Source of the DNA: Streptomyces adelaidensis
GTDB lineage: Bacteria > Actinomycetota > Actinomycetes > Streptomycetales > Streptomycetaceae
Assembly: GCF_016598475.1 (NCBI RefSeq)
Contig: NZ_JAEMUX010000017.1
Location: 1 to 64,000 of the forward strand
Length of the DNA: 64,000 bases
Direction: 5' to 3'
Shown: one piece after another, positions 25,618-34,649 of the stretch
How the letters are laid out: every line of letters begins with the position of its first letter
Position numbering within the stretch: position 1 is the stretch's first letter
Notes under the pieces: model-generated
What the model was told of the DNA's origin: nothing
What the model saw: the letters and a program-made list of their open reading frames with translations, nothing else
Databases searched by the model: none
Program-made: the position numbers and the translations under genes

Positions 25618-27554
25618 GGAACGGGAACATGAGGAACAGGAAACGGCAACCGAAGACCTACACCCGGCTCACCCACCCGCTCGTCCGGGACTCGCGCGAC
25701 GAGCCGCTGCGGCGGGCGAGCTGGGAGGAGGCGCTGGACCGGACCGCCCGCGGACTGCGGGCGCACCGCGGCGCGTTCGGCATGTTCTCCTGCGCCCGCG
25801 CCACCAACGAGATGAACTACGTGGCGCAGAAGTTCGCCCGCGTGGTCATGGGCACCAACAACGTCGACTCCTGCAACCGCACCTGTCACGCGCCGAGCGT
25901 CGCCGGTCTGTCGGCCGCCTTCGGTTCGGGCGGGGGCACCTCCTCGTACGAGGAGATCGAGCACACCGACGTCATCGTGATGTGGGGCTCCAACGCCCGC
26001 TTCGCCCACCCGATCTTCTTCCAGCACGTGCTGAAGGGGATACGCAACGGCGCCCGGATGTACGCGGTCGACCCCCGGCGGACGAGCACCGCCGAGTGGG
26101 CGGAGAGCTGGCTGGGGCTGAACGTCGGCACCGACATCCCGATGGCGCACGCGATCGGCCGCGAGATCATCCACGCGGGCCTCGCCAACGAGGCGTTCAT
26201 CGGGCGGGCGACCACCGGCTTCGAGGAGTACAGGGCGCTCGTCGAGCCGTGGACGCTGTCGCTCGCCGAGAAGGTGACGGGCGTACCGGCCGCTGCCATA
26301 AGGCAGTTGGCGCACGCCTACGCCCGTGCCGAGCGCGCCCAGCTGTGCTGGACGCTCGGCATCACCGAGCACCACAACGGCACGGACAACGTACGCGCGC
26401 TGATCAACCTGTCGCTGCTGACCGGCCATGTGGGGCGCTACGCCTCGGGGTTGCAGCCCCTGCGCGGCCAGAACAACGTGCAGGGCGGCGGCGACATGGG
26501 CGCCATCCCCAACCGGCTGCCCGGCTTCCAGGACATCCTCGACCCCGACTCGCGGCTGAAGTTCGAGTCGGCGTGGGACACCGCGATCCAGCCGCGCTAC
26601 GGGCTGAACCTGACCGAGATGTTCGAGGCCATGGAGGAGGGCTCGCTGAAGGCCGTGTACTGCATCGGGGAGAACCCGGCGCAGTCCGAGGCCGACAGCG
26701 AGCAGGCCGTACGGCGGCTGTCGGCCCTCGACTTCCTCGTCGTCCAGGACATCTTCCTGACGAAGACCGCCGAGCTGGCGGACGTCGTGCTGCCCGCCAC
26801 CGCCGGGTGGGCGGAGACGGACGGGACGACCACCAACAGCGAACGGCGGGTTCAGCGGGTACGCCGGGCCGTCACCCCGCCCGGTGAGGCCCGCGAGGAC
26901 ATCGACATCCTCTGCGACCTCGCCGGGCGCCTCGGGCACGAGTGGAAGTACGCCGACGCCGAGGCCGTCTGGAACGAGCTGCGGTCGGTGTCGCCGGAGC
27001 ACTACGGGATGACGTACGAACGCCTTGAGGAGCATCAGGGCATCCAGTGGCCCTGTCCGGACACCGACGGGCTCGAACCGACGTATCTGCACGGCCGGTT
27101 GTGGGACCCCGATCCGGCGAACCGGGGCCGGCTCGCGCCCTTCGGGATCGTGGAACACGATCCGCCGGTGGATCTGACGGACGAGCGGTTCCCGGTCCGG
27201 CTCACCACCGGGCGGCGGCTGGACTCGTACAACACCGGTGTGCAGAGCGGGAGTTACGCCTCGCCGCTGCGGCGCGGGGAGTACATCGAGCTGTGCCCGG
27301 AGGACGCCGAGCGCTACGGGGTCGTGGTGGGCGAGGAGGTCCGGGTGTCCTCGCGGCGCGGGTCGGTGGTGGCTCCGGTGTGGATCGATCCGGCGCTGCG
27401 GCCCGGGCTCGCCTTCATGACCATGCACTTTCCCGACGAGGTGGACACCAACCAGCTGACGATCGAGGCGAACTGTCCGATCGCGGGGACGGCGGAGTTC
27501 AAGGCGTCGGCGATCCGGATCGAGAAGCTGACCGTCGCGACCATCGTGAGGTGA
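25614..27554 (+). CDS. Formate dehydrogenase alpha subunit, C-terminal catalytic part (molybdopterin domains)
   Basis: A 646-residue molybdopterin oxidoreductase. It starts at RLTHPLVRDS (from about residue 15), which in ordinary FdsA/FdhA follows the N-terminal [4Fe-4S] domain; that domain is absent here. NNVDSCNRTCHAPSVAGL near residue 83 carries the molybdenum-ligand Cys and adjacent His. GLQPLRGQNNVQGGGDMG, YCIGENPAQSEAD and the C-terminal dinucleotide-binding domain (RLTTGRRLDSYNTG; NQLTIEANCPIAGTAEFK) follow. The ligand is Cys, with no in-frame UGA. The missing Fe-S part is encoded at 29500-30360. The gene overlaps the upstream reductase by ATGA. Confidence 0.92.
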   Translation: MRNGNMRNRKRQPKTYTRLTHPLVRDSRDEPLRRASWEEALDRTARGLRAHRGAFGMFSCARATNEMNYVAQKFARVVMGTNNVDSCNRTCHAPSVAGLSAAFGSGGGTSSYEEIEHTDVIVMWGSNARFAHPIFFQHVLKGIRNGARMYAVDPRRTSTAEWAESWLGLNVGTDIPMAHAIGREIIHAGLANEAFIGRATTGFEEYRALVEPWTLSLAEKVTGVPAAAIRQLAHAYARAERAQLCWTLGITEHHNGTDNVRALINLSLLTGHVGRYASGLQPLRGQNNVQGGGDMGAIPNRLPGFQDILDPDSRLKFESAWDTAIQPRYGLNLTEMFEAMEEGSLKAVYCIGENPAQSEADSEQAVRRLSALDFLVVQDIFLTKTAELADVVLPATAGWAETDGTTTNSERRVQRVRRAVTPPGEAREDIDILCDLAGRLGHEWKYADAEAVWNELRSVSPEHYGMTYERLEEHQGIQWPCPDTDGLEPTYLHGRLWDPDPANRGRLAPFGIVEHDPPVDLTDERFPVRLTTGRRLDSYNTGVQSGSYASPLRRGEYIELCPEDAERYGVVVGEEVRVSSRRGSVVAPVWIDPALRPGLAFMTMHFPDEVDTNQLTIEANCPIAGTAEFKASAIRIEKLTVATIVR

Positions 27555-27559
27555 CGTAA

Positions 27560-29503
27560 GTGGACCTGCACTTCGGCGACAGCAAACCCACGGACGAGGA
27601 GAGGGAGGCCGTCGACGCGCTGCTCGGGCCGCCGGAGTCCTCCTGGGAGGGGGCGGACCGCACCGACGCCGATCTTCGCTGGGCGCGGGGTGGGCGGGAG
27701 GCCCGGGAGCGTCGTGATCTGCTGTTGCCGGGGTTGCACGCGGTCAACGACCGGGTGGGGTGGATCAGTGAGGGGGCGCTGGACCATCTGTGCCGGCGGC
27801 TGACGGTGCCGCCCGCGGAGGCGTACGGGGTGGCCACGTTCTACTCCATGTTCTCGGTGAAGCCCCGGCCCACGACGGTCCTGCACGTCTGCACGGACCT
27901 CGCCTGCGCGGCGGCGGGGGCGGCGGAGTTGTGCGCGGGGGTCGAGGCGCGGCTGGGGCTCGGGAGCGGGGTTCAGGTCGAGCGGAGCCCGTGTCTGGGG
28001 TTGTGCGAGCGGGCGCCGGCGGCGTTGGTGGTACGGGCCGGCCCCCAGGGGGATTTCGCCCCCGCCGCCCCTGCCCGTCCCATCCCACAGGGCTCCGCCC
28101 CGGACCCCGCTCCTCGAACGCCGGAGGGGCTGATTGACGCGGACCCCAGCCGGGTGCGGAATCCGCTTCGCGCCACCGCCGTCGTCGCGCCGGCCACCGT
28201 TGACGGCGCGGTCGTCGCCGCCACCGCCCCCGAGGCGGCCGGCGCGGAGCCCCCGGCCGCGATGGCGGTCCCGCAGGCGGGGCAGGCCGGGCTGAACCTT
28301 CTCTCCCGGATAGGTGTTGTCGACCCCACCTCCCTCGACGACTACCGCGCCCACGGGGGCTACACGGCCCTGCGGCGGGCCTTCGAGATCGGGCCCGCCG
28401 GCGTCATCCGTGAGGTCACCGACTCGGGCCTGGTCGGGCGAGGCGGCGCCGCGTTCCCCACCGGCAGGAAGTGGCAGGCGACGGCGTCGCAGCCGGACCA
28501 TCCTCACTATCTCGTCTGTAATGCGGACGAATCCGAGCCGGGCACGTTCAAGGACCGCGTACTCATGGAGGGCGACCCGTTCGCGCTGGTCGAGGCGATG
28601 ACGATCGCGGCGTACGCGACGGGGGCGCACAAGGGCTACCTGTATCTGCGCGGCGAGTACCCGCGCGCCCTGCACCGCCTGGAGCACGCCGTCGCGCAGG
28701 CCCGCGCACGTGGGCTGCTCGGGGACGACGTCCTCGGCCAGGGCTACGCCTTCGACATCGAGATCCGACGCGGCGCGGGCGCCTACATCTGCGGCGAGGA
28801 GACGGCGCTCTTCAACTCCATCGAGGGGTACCGGGGCGAGCCGAGGTCGAAACCGCCGTTCCCGGTGGAGAAGGGCCTGTTCGGGAAACCGACGGTGGAG
28901 AACAACGTCGAGACGCTGGTGAACGTGCTGCCGATCCTGGCGATGGGCGCCCCGGCGTACGCGGCGATCGGGACCGGCCGGTCCACCGGGCCGAAGCTGT
29001 TCTGCGTGTCGGGGAGTGTGGAACGGCCCGGCGTCTACGAGCTGCCGTTCGGGGCGACGCTCGGCGAGCTGCTCACCCTCGCCGGGGTACGGGACCGGCT
29101 GCGCGCCGTCCTCCTCGGCGGCGCGGCCGGCGGGTTCGTGCGCCCCGACGAGCTGGACATCCCGCTCACCTTCGAGGGCACGCGGGAGGCGGGCACGACG
29201 CTCGGCTCGGGCGTCGTCATGGCCTTCGACGACACGGTCCCGCTGCCGAGGCTGCTGCTGCGGATCGCGGAGTTCTTCCGGGACGAGTCGTGCGGGCAGT
29301 GCGTGCCGTGCCGGGTGGGGACCGTCCGCCAGGAGGAGGCGCTGCACCGGATCGTGGAGCGGACGGGCGCGGACGCGGCGTCCGACATCGCCCTGCTGCG
29401 CGAGGTGGGCCGTGCCATGAAGGACGCCTCGATCTGCGGTCTCGGACAGACCGCGTGGAACGCCGTGGAATCCGCCATCGACCGTCTGGGGGCGTACGAA
29501 TGA
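27560..29503 (+). CDS. Fused NuoE-NuoF-type diaphorase subunit of NAD-dependent formate dehydrogenase
   Basis: A 647-residue fusion. Residues about 1-160 are a NuoE/FdsG thioredoxin-like [2Fe-2S] domain with VCTDLAC and CLGLC cysteine pairs. A roughly 100-residue Pro/Ala-rich linker follows. Residues about 260-640 are NuoF/FdsB: GRGGAAFPTGRKW (FMN/NADH site), CNADESEPGTFKDR, ICGEETALFNSIEG, an SLBB segment, and the [4Fe-4S] cysteines in ESCGQCVPCRVGT and SICGLGQTAW. It passes formate-derived electrons to NAD. The GTG is 5 bases after the catalytic gene. Part of the linker is encoded by a Streptomyces-type repeat. Confidence 0.9.
   Translation: MDLHFGDSKPTDEEREAVDALLGPPESSWEGADRTDADLRWARGGREARERRDLLLPGLHAVNDRVGWISEGALDHLCRRLTVPPAEAYGVATFYSMFSVKPRPTTVLHVCTDLACAAAGAAELCAGVEARLGLGSGVQVERSPCLGLCERAPAALVVRAGPQGDFAPAAPARPIPQGSAPDPAPRTPEGLIDADPSRVRNPLRATAVVAPATVDGAVVAATAPEAAGAEPPAAMAVPQAGQAGLNLLSRIGVVDPTSLDDYRAHGGYTALRRAFEIGPAGVIREVTDSGLVGRGGAAFPTGRKWQATASQPDHPHYLVCNADESEPGTFKDRVLMEGDPFALVEAMTIAAYATGAHKGYLYLRGEYPRALHRLEHAVAQARARGLLGDDVLGQGYAFDIEIRRGAGAYICGEETALFNSIEGYRGEPRSKPPFPVEKGLFGKPTVENNVETLVNVLPILAMGAPAYAAIGTGRSTGPKLFCVSGSVERPGVYELPFGATLGELLTLAGVRDRLRAVLLGGAAGGFVRPDELDIPLTFEGTREAGTTLGSGVVMAFDDTVPLPRLLLRIAEFFRDESCGQCVPCRVGTVRQEEALHRIVERTGADAASDIALLREVGRAMKDASICGLGQTAWNAVESAIDRLGAYE
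28069..28140. repeat. Streptomyces-type intergenic repeat inside the NuoE-NuoF linker
   Basis: CCCACAGGGCTCCGCCCCGG, then CCCCGCTCCTCGAACGCCGG and AGGGGCTGA, match the common streptomycete repeat of the 'GGGGCTCCGCCCC...CTCCTCAAACGCCGGAGGGGCTG' type normally found between genes. Here it is read through in frame as linker codons (QGSAPDPAPRTPEGL). Confidence 0.75.
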
Positions 29504-30360
29504 CCGTGATACCGCTGGGGGTGCCGCGTCGCCTGCTGGAGTTCACCATCGACGGGGAGCCGGTGCGCGCCCCCGAGGGCGCCACGATCCTCGACGCCTG
29601 CCGGGCCGCCGGCAAGGACGTCCCCACCCTCTGCCACGGCGACACCCTCACCCCGAAGAACGCCTGCCGGGTGTGCGTCGTCGAGGTGGAGGGGGCCCGG
29701 ACCCTCGTCCCGGCCTGCTCCCGCGAGGCCGAGCCCGGTATGGAGGTGAGGACGGACACCGAGCGGGCCCGGCACAGCCGGAAGATCGTCCTCGAACTCC
29801 TCGCCTCCTCGGTCGATCTGTCGACGACCCCGCAGGTCGCCGGGTGGATCAAGGAGTACGAGGCGAAGCCGGACCGTTTCGGGCCGGACGCGGCCCGCGT
29901 CGACGAGGAGCCCCGGGTCGACAACGACCTGTATGTGCGCGACTACGACAAGTGCATCCTCTGCTACAAGTGCGTGGACGCCTGCGGCGACCAGTGGCAG
30001 AACACGTTCGCGATCTCCGTCGTGGGCCGTGGCTTCGACGCCCGGATCGCCGTCGAGCACGACGCGCCCCTGACCGACTCGGCCTGTGTGTACTGCGGGA
30101 ACTGCATCGAGGTGTGTCCGACGGGCGCGCTGTCGTTCAAGTCGGAGTTCGACATGCGGGCGGCGGGCACCTGGAACGAGTCGGCGCAGACGGAGACGAC
30201 CACGGTGTGCGCGTACTGCGGTGTGGGCTGCAACCTCACGCTCCATGTGCAGGACAATGAGATCGTGAAGGTCACCTCGCCGCACGACAACCCGGTGACC
30301 CACGGCAACCTGTGCATCAAGGGCCGCTTCGGCTATCAGCACGTACAGAACCGGGACTGA
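29500..30360 (+). CDS. Formate dehydrogenase alpha subunit, N-terminal iron-sulfur part
   Basis: A 286-residue electron-transfer protein equal to the front of FdsA. Residues about 10-90 form a [2Fe-2S] ferredoxin domain (CHGDTLTPKNACRVCVVEVEG). A His-Cys3-like segment and two [4Fe-4S] motifs follow (CILCYKCVDACG near residue 155; CVYCGNCIEVCP near 199). The last 65 residues are the molybdopterin-enzyme [4Fe-4S] domain (CAYCGVGCNLTLHV...GNLCIKGRFGYQH), which ends just where the catalytic gene's homology begins. It overlaps the NuoE-NuoF stop by ATGA. Together with 25614-27554 it reconstitutes a roughly 930-residue alpha subunit. Confidence 0.9.
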   Translation: MTVIPLGVPRRLLEFTIDGEPVRAPEGATILDACRAAGKDVPTLCHGDTLTPKNACRVCVVEVEGARTLVPACSREAEPGMEVRTDTERARHSRKIVLELLASSVDLSTTPQVAGWIKEYEAKPDRFGPDAARVDEEPRVDNDLYVRDYDKCILCYKCVDACGDQWQNTFAISVVGRGFDARIAVEHDAPLTDSACVYCGNCIEVCPTGALSFKSEFDMRAAGTWNESAQTETTTVCAYCGVGCNLTLHVQDNEIVKVTSPHDNPVTHGNLCIKGRFGYQHVQNRD

Positions 30361-30368
30361 GAGACGAC

Positions 30369-31232
30369 ATGGGACGAGTCACGGAACGACGCAAGGTGAT
30401 CCGCATCCGGGACGGGGTGGTCTCCACGCGCCCGGACACGCTCGTCGCCGAGGAACCGATGGAGATCCGGCTGAACGGCAAGCCGCTCGCGATCACCATG
30501 CGCACCCCGGGTGACGACTTCGCGCTGGCGGCGGGGTTCCTGGTGAGCGAGGGCGTGCTCGCCGAGCAGTCCGACCTGCAGAACATCGTCTACTGCGCGG
30601 GCGCGACGGCGGACGGCTCTAACACATACAACGTGGTGGACGTGAGGACGGCGCCGGATGTCGTCGTCCCCGACATCACGCTCGAACGGAACGTGTACAC
30701 GACGTCGTCCTGCGGCCTGTGCGGCAAGGCGTCGCTGGACGCGGTCCGTACGACCGCCCGCTGGCCCGTCGACGACACGCGCGGCGGTGACGCTCCCCCG
30801 GTCCGTCTCGACCCCGAACTCCTCGCGAGCCTCCCCGACCGGCTCCGCGCGGCCCAGCGGGTCTTCGACCGGACCGGGGGTCTGCACGCGGCGGCCCTGT
30901 TCAGCGAGGACGGTGAGCTGCTCGACGTACGGGAGGACGTGGGGCGGCACAACGCGGTGGACAAGCTGGTGGGGCGGGCCCTGCAGAGCGGGTCGCTGCC
31001 GCTGTCCCGGGTGATCCTGCTGGTGTCGGGGCGGGCCTCCTTCGAGCTGGCGCAGAAGGCGGTGATGGCGGGGATCCCGGTGCTGGCGGCGGTCTCGGCG
31101 CCGTCCTCGCTCGCGGTCGACCTGGCGGCGGAGACCGGACTGACCCTGGTGGGCTTCCTGCGGGGGGCCTCCATGAACGTGTACGCGGGTGAGCACCGGA
31201 TCGCTCTGCGGGCCACGGCCGCGCAGGGCTGA
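30369..31232 (+). CDS. fdhD: Formate dehydrogenase accessory sulfurtransferase FdhD
   Basis: A 287-residue protein that carries sulfur to the molybdenum cofactor of formate dehydrogenase. SSCGLCGK near residue 115 holds the CxxC sulfur-carrying cysteines. GGLHAAALFS, VREDVGRHNAVDKL and SGRASFELAQKA are family motifs. It begins 8 bases after the Fe-S subunit and ends the operon. The corresponding place in fds operons is held by FdsC/FdhD, which supports the assignment. Confidence 0.94.
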   Translation: MGRVTERRKVIRIRDGVVSTRPDTLVAEEPMEIRLNGKPLAITMRTPGDDFALAAGFLVSEGVLAEQSDLQNIVYCAGATADGSNTYNVVDVRTAPDVVVPDITLERNVYTTSSCGLCGKASLDAVRTTARWPVDDTRGGDAPPVRLDPELLASLPDRLRAAQRVFDRTGGLHAAALFSEDGELLDVREDVGRHNAVDKLVGRALQSGSLPLSRVILLVSGRASFELAQKAVMAGIPVLAAVSAPSSLAVDLAAETGLTLVGFLRGASMNVYAGEHRIALRATAAQG

Positions 31233-31351
31233 CCGGACTCCCCGCGACACGTCGGCGGGGCCCCGGCGGGGAGCGCCCCCTGCGCCGGTTGGCCCCGCCG
31301 GTTGGCCCCGCCGGTTGAACGCCGGGTACGCGTCGTGGGTCCGCCTGTCTC

Positions 31352-31432
31352 GTTGCCGGGTGCGGCTTCGGTGGGGGCTGGTCGCGAAGTTCCCCGCGCC
31401 CCTGAAAAGCAGGGGCTGCGCCCCTTGCCCTG
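31352..31432. repeat. Streptomyces intergenic repeat (GCGCCCCT type)
   Basis: GGTCGCGAAGTTCCCCGCGC then CCCTGAAAAGCAGGGGCTGC, a form very common between streptomycete genes and able to fold into a hairpin. It directly abuts the 5' break of the sialidase-LamG remnant. The stretch 31233-31351 before it holds only short GGTTGGCCCCGCC direct repeats. Confidence 0.8.
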
Positions 31433-31437
31433 GGAGA

Positions 31438-32283
31438 GCGTGGACCGGGGCACGGTCGTCACCACGGACTGGTCCGGCTACTCGGACCTGGTGCGGATCG
31501 GCGGAACGCATGGCAACGATGTCGTGGGCCTGCTGTACGAGGGCGGCGCGGTCGACGCCCGGGACGAGATCCGCTTCGCCCGCTTCACGCAGGACTGGCT
31601 GACCCCGCGCCGGGGCCCGGACCCGACGACGCCCGACAAGGCTCCCGGTGGCCGGCCCGCGGCTGTGCTCGGTGGGGCGCGGCCGACGGACGGGGCGTTC
31701 GGCGGTGCGATCGAGTTCGACGGCACCGACGACGCCGTACGGCTGCCGTATCGGTCTCGACTCCCATTGCACACCAAGGACTTCACGGCGTCGCTGTGGT
31801 TCCGCTACTCGGCCACCACCGGGGAGCAGCCGATGCTGTGGGTGGGCGGGGTGGGGACGACGCAGCCGCAGGTGTGGCTGCGCGGGGAGCCCGCGGCGGG
31901 GCGGCTGACCGGGCTGATCACCGTGCGGGACGGGGCCGCGCCGCCCCGCACCGCGTCCGTACGGTCCACGGGCGCGTACAACGACGGGCAGTGGCACCGG
32001 TTGGTGCTGCGGCGGGGTGGCGGGGGCGCTCACGCTCTTCGTCGACGGTACGCCGTTCAGCACCGCCGACATCCCCGGATCGGTCAGCCGCAACTCGCCG
32101 TTCGGGGCGCACATCGGGCAACGGGTCGACAGCCGGGCCCACTTCACCGGGGCGATCGACGAAGTACGCGTCCATGACCGGGCGTTGAGCGACGCGGAAG
32201 TGGCCGGGACGCACCCGCCGGGCGCGGCGACGCGGGGCGCGATCCTGTGGCTGCCCATGGACCAGGTGCACGGAGGCAACTAA
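31438..32283 (+). pseudogene. Truncated, frameshifted sialidase-LamG gene
   Basis: Two adjacent frames encode one continuous protein remnant. It starts with the end of a sialidase propeller (GLLYEGGAVDARDEIRFARF) and continues with a LamG/concanavalin-like domain (GAIEFDGTDDAVRLP, FTASLWFRYS, WHRLVL), then in the next frame LTLFVDGTPF, GAIDEVRVHDRALSDAEV and a stop. The switch is at 32014-32026, where one extra G in a G-run explains it. No start codon, ribosome site or main sialidase domain is present; the 5' end meets an intergenic repeat. The frameshift alone could be a sequencing error, but the truncation could not. Confidence 0.75.
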
Positions 32284-32293
32284 CGTCCCTTCC

Positions 32294-33529
32294 GTGCCCG
32301 ACGACCCGAGAGCACGACAGCGGACGGGGGCCGGACCGGTGCTCGTCCTGGCACTGGTGCTGGCCCTCGTGGTCGTGCTGCTCACCGCCCTCCCGGACGA
32401 CGACCGGGAGGGCGGCTCCACCTGCACGGCCCGCACGGTCCGCGACTGGGACCCGGATGCCTCCCTGACCGACGAGTTCACCCGGTACGGCGACGACGCC
32501 ACCCGCACGGACGACTGGACCGGCGGCGACGGCACCCACTCGGTGCGGCTCCCGGACGGGCGGGTGCTGTGGCTGTTCTCGGACACCTATCTGGGCCAGG
32601 TGCACGCCCCGCCCAACCCGGTGGGCGAGTCCGTGGCGTGGCGGGACGTCTCGACTCCCCTGGTGCGCAACTCGGCGGTGGTGATGTCCCCCTCGGGCCG
32701 CCTCGAATCCACACTCCCCGCCCCCGTCTTCCCGGACCCGGCCCCCCAGCGGTGGCGCTGGCCGGTGGCCGCCCGCGTCGAGCCCCGCTCCCCCGGCTCG
32801 GACGAGAAGGTCGTACGGGTGCTGCTGTGGACCCGTACGGCGGGGCGGTCCCCGTGGATCTACGGGGTGCCCACGGCGACCGAGGTCGCCACGCTGTCGC
32901 TGCCCGATCTGCGGCTGGAGGGCATCACGACGGTGCTGGACCAGGCGTCGGTCGCCGATCCGGCCCGGCGGGTGCTGTTCGGTACGACGGCCGTGGACGC
33001 GGGCGACTGGAGTTACGTCTTCGGCGGCACCGACGCCCAGGCCGCGTCCCGGCCGACCTCGCACGCGTATGTGGCCCGGGTGCCGCGCGGCAGGCTCGGG
33101 GAGCCGGGCGCGTGGGAGTACTGGGACGGCTCGCGGTGGGCGGTGCGGGGGCGGCCGGCGGCGGTGCTCGGGGACGGGGCGGACAAGGGGGTGGGCAGCG
33201 CCTTCACCGTCGTACGGGACGGCCGTACGTATGTGCTGTTCACCATGGCCGCCGGGACCGAGGGGCTGACGACGGTCACCGCGTACTGGGCCTGCTCCCC
33301 CACCGGGCCCTGGCACGGGCCCGCCAAGGGCTTCAGCCCGCCACTGCCGGCCGGCGGGGTCGCGGCGTACAACCCGCAGGCGCACCGGGCGGTCGACGAC
33401 GGCCGGCTGGTCCTGAGTTACGACGTCAACTGGCTGGACGCGGACGCGGCCTCGGCGCAGCTGAACATCACGCGGAACGTGTCCCTGTACCGACCGCGGT
33501 TCGTATCGCTTCGTCTCGCTGCTCCGTGA
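32294..33529 (+). CDS. Membrane-anchored DUF4185/DUF5005-type propeller protein
   Basis: A 411-residue protein with one N-terminal membrane helix (about residues 13-34, VLVLALVLALVVVLL), which serves as anchor or uncleaved signal. The extracytoplasmic propeller contains HSVRLPDGRVLWLFSDTYLG near residue 80, RNSAVVMSPSG, GAWEYWDGSRW and YNPQAHRAV. These fit the DUF4185/DUF5005 group, which is related to sialidase- or glycosidase-like propellers and has no established activity. The GTG start follows the pseudogene by 10 bases. The last 62 bases overlap the convergent SBF-symporter gene. Confidence 0.78.
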   Translation: MPDDPRARQRTGAGPVLVLALVLALVVVLLTALPDDDREGGSTCTARTVRDWDPDASLTDEFTRYGDDATRTDDWTGGDGTHSVRLPDGRVLWLFSDTYLGQVHAPPNPVGESVAWRDVSTPLVRNSAVVMSPSGRLESTLPAPVFPDPAPQRWRWPVAARVEPRSPGSDEKVVRVLLWTRTAGRSPWIYGVPTATEVATLSLPDLRLEGITTVLDQASVADPARRVLFGTTAVDAGDWSYVFGGTDAQAASRPTSHAYVARVPRGRLGEPGAWEYWDGSRWAVRGRPAAVLGDGADKGVGSAFTVVRDGRTYVLFTMAAGTEGLTTVTAYWACSPTGPWHGPAKGFSPPLPAGGVAAYNPQAHRAVDDGRLVLSYDVNWLDADAASAQLNITRNVSLYRPRFVSLRLAAP

Positions 33530-34508
33530 CGGCCGGCTCGACCGGGTCCTTGGCGCGGCGCTTGGCGATGACCGCGCAGACCATGAGCTGCATCTGGTGG
33601 AACAGCATCAGCGGCAGCACGGCGAGGGACGCATCGGGGCCGAACAGGACGCTCGCCATGGGCAGTCCGGAGGCGAGGGACTTCTTGGAGCCCGCGAACT
33701 GGATGGCGATACGGTCCGCCCGGTCGAAGCGCAGCGCCTTCGCGCCGTACCAGGTGAGGAGCAGCATCACCGCGAGCAGGACGGCCTCGACGACGAGCAG
33801 TCCGGCGAGCCACAGCGGGCTGACCTGGCTCCAGATCCCGCGCACCATGCCCTCGCTGAACGCGACGTAGACGACGAGGAGGATCGAGCCCCGGTCGACG
33901 AGACCGAGGATCTGCTTGTGCCGGGTGAGGAAGCCCCCGATCCAGCGGCGGGCGAGCTGCCCGGCGAGGAAGGGCACCAGCAGCTGGAGCACGATCTTCA
34001 GCAGCGCGTCGGCCGAGAAGCCGCCGACGCTGCCGCCGAGCAGGCTCGCCGCGAGCAGCGGGGTGATGACGATGCCGGCGAGGGAGGAGAAGGAGCCCGC
34101 GCAGATCGCGGCGGGCACATTGCCCCGCGCCATCGAGGTGAAGGCGATCGACGACTGGACGGTCGACGGGACGAGCGTGAGGAAGAGCAGACCGGTGTAG
34201 AGGGAGTGGTTCAGGAACACCGGTTCGAGGCCGCGGGCGGCCAGGCCCAGCAGCGGGAAGACGACGAACGTGCAGGCCAGGACGGTGATGTGCAGTCGCC
34301 AGTGCTTGAGGCCGTCCAGGGCCTCACGGGTGGAGAGCCGGGCGCCGTAGAGGAAGAACAGGAAGGCGATCGCGGCCGTGGACGCGCCCGACGCGACCTC
34401 GGCGGCCGTACCCCGCGCGGGCAGCAGCGCCGCGAGACCCACCGTCCCGAGCAACAGCAGGATGTACGGGTCGATCGGCATCCAACTCGGCCACTGCAGG
34501 CGTTTCAC
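33468..34508 (-). CDS. SBF-like bile acid:sodium symporter-family protein
   Basis: A 346-residue membrane protein with about ten hydrophobic helices of the SBF-like (SLC10A7-type) family. Elements include FLFFLYGARLSTREA near residue 50, TLVPSTVQSSIAFTSMARGN near residue 112 (the discontinuous helix region) and FAGSKKSLASGLPMA near residue 270. The substrate is unknown; bile acids are unlikely in soil, and organic anions are possible. It is divergent from a LysR gene (141-base gap) that is likely to regulate it. Confidence 0.88.
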   Translation of the reverse strand: MKRLQWPSWMPIDPYILLLLGTVGLAALLPARGTAAEVASGASTAAIAFLFFLYGARLSTREALDGLKHWRLHITVLACTFVVFPLLGLAARGLEPVFLNHSLYTGLLFLTLVPSTVQSSIAFTSMARGNVPAAICAGSFSSLAGIVITPLLAASLLGGSVGGFSADALLKIVLQLLVPFLAGQLARRWIGGFLTRHKQILGLVDRGSILLVVYVAFSEGMVRGIWSQVSPLWLAGLLVVEAVLLAVMLLLTWYGAKALRFDRADRIAIQFAGSKKSLASGLPMASVLFGPDASLAVLPLMLFHQMQLMVCAVIAKRRAKDPVEPAVTEQRDEAIRTAVGTGTRSA

Positions 34509-34649
34509 GGTGCTCCACGTGCGTTCGAAAGATCGGGCGTCGGGGCCGGAAAGCCCCTCTCCATCGTCCTCTGCGGGCCCTTGATCGGGAATCCGTCATA
34601 CGGCTCTGACTGTGATTGCTTTTTGCGATAACCGGTTAGGGTGTCCGGT

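Noticed and set aside
25860..25920. Selenocysteine formate dehydrogenase
   Set aside because: The molybdenum-ligand position is an ordinary Cys codon and there is no in-frame TGA.
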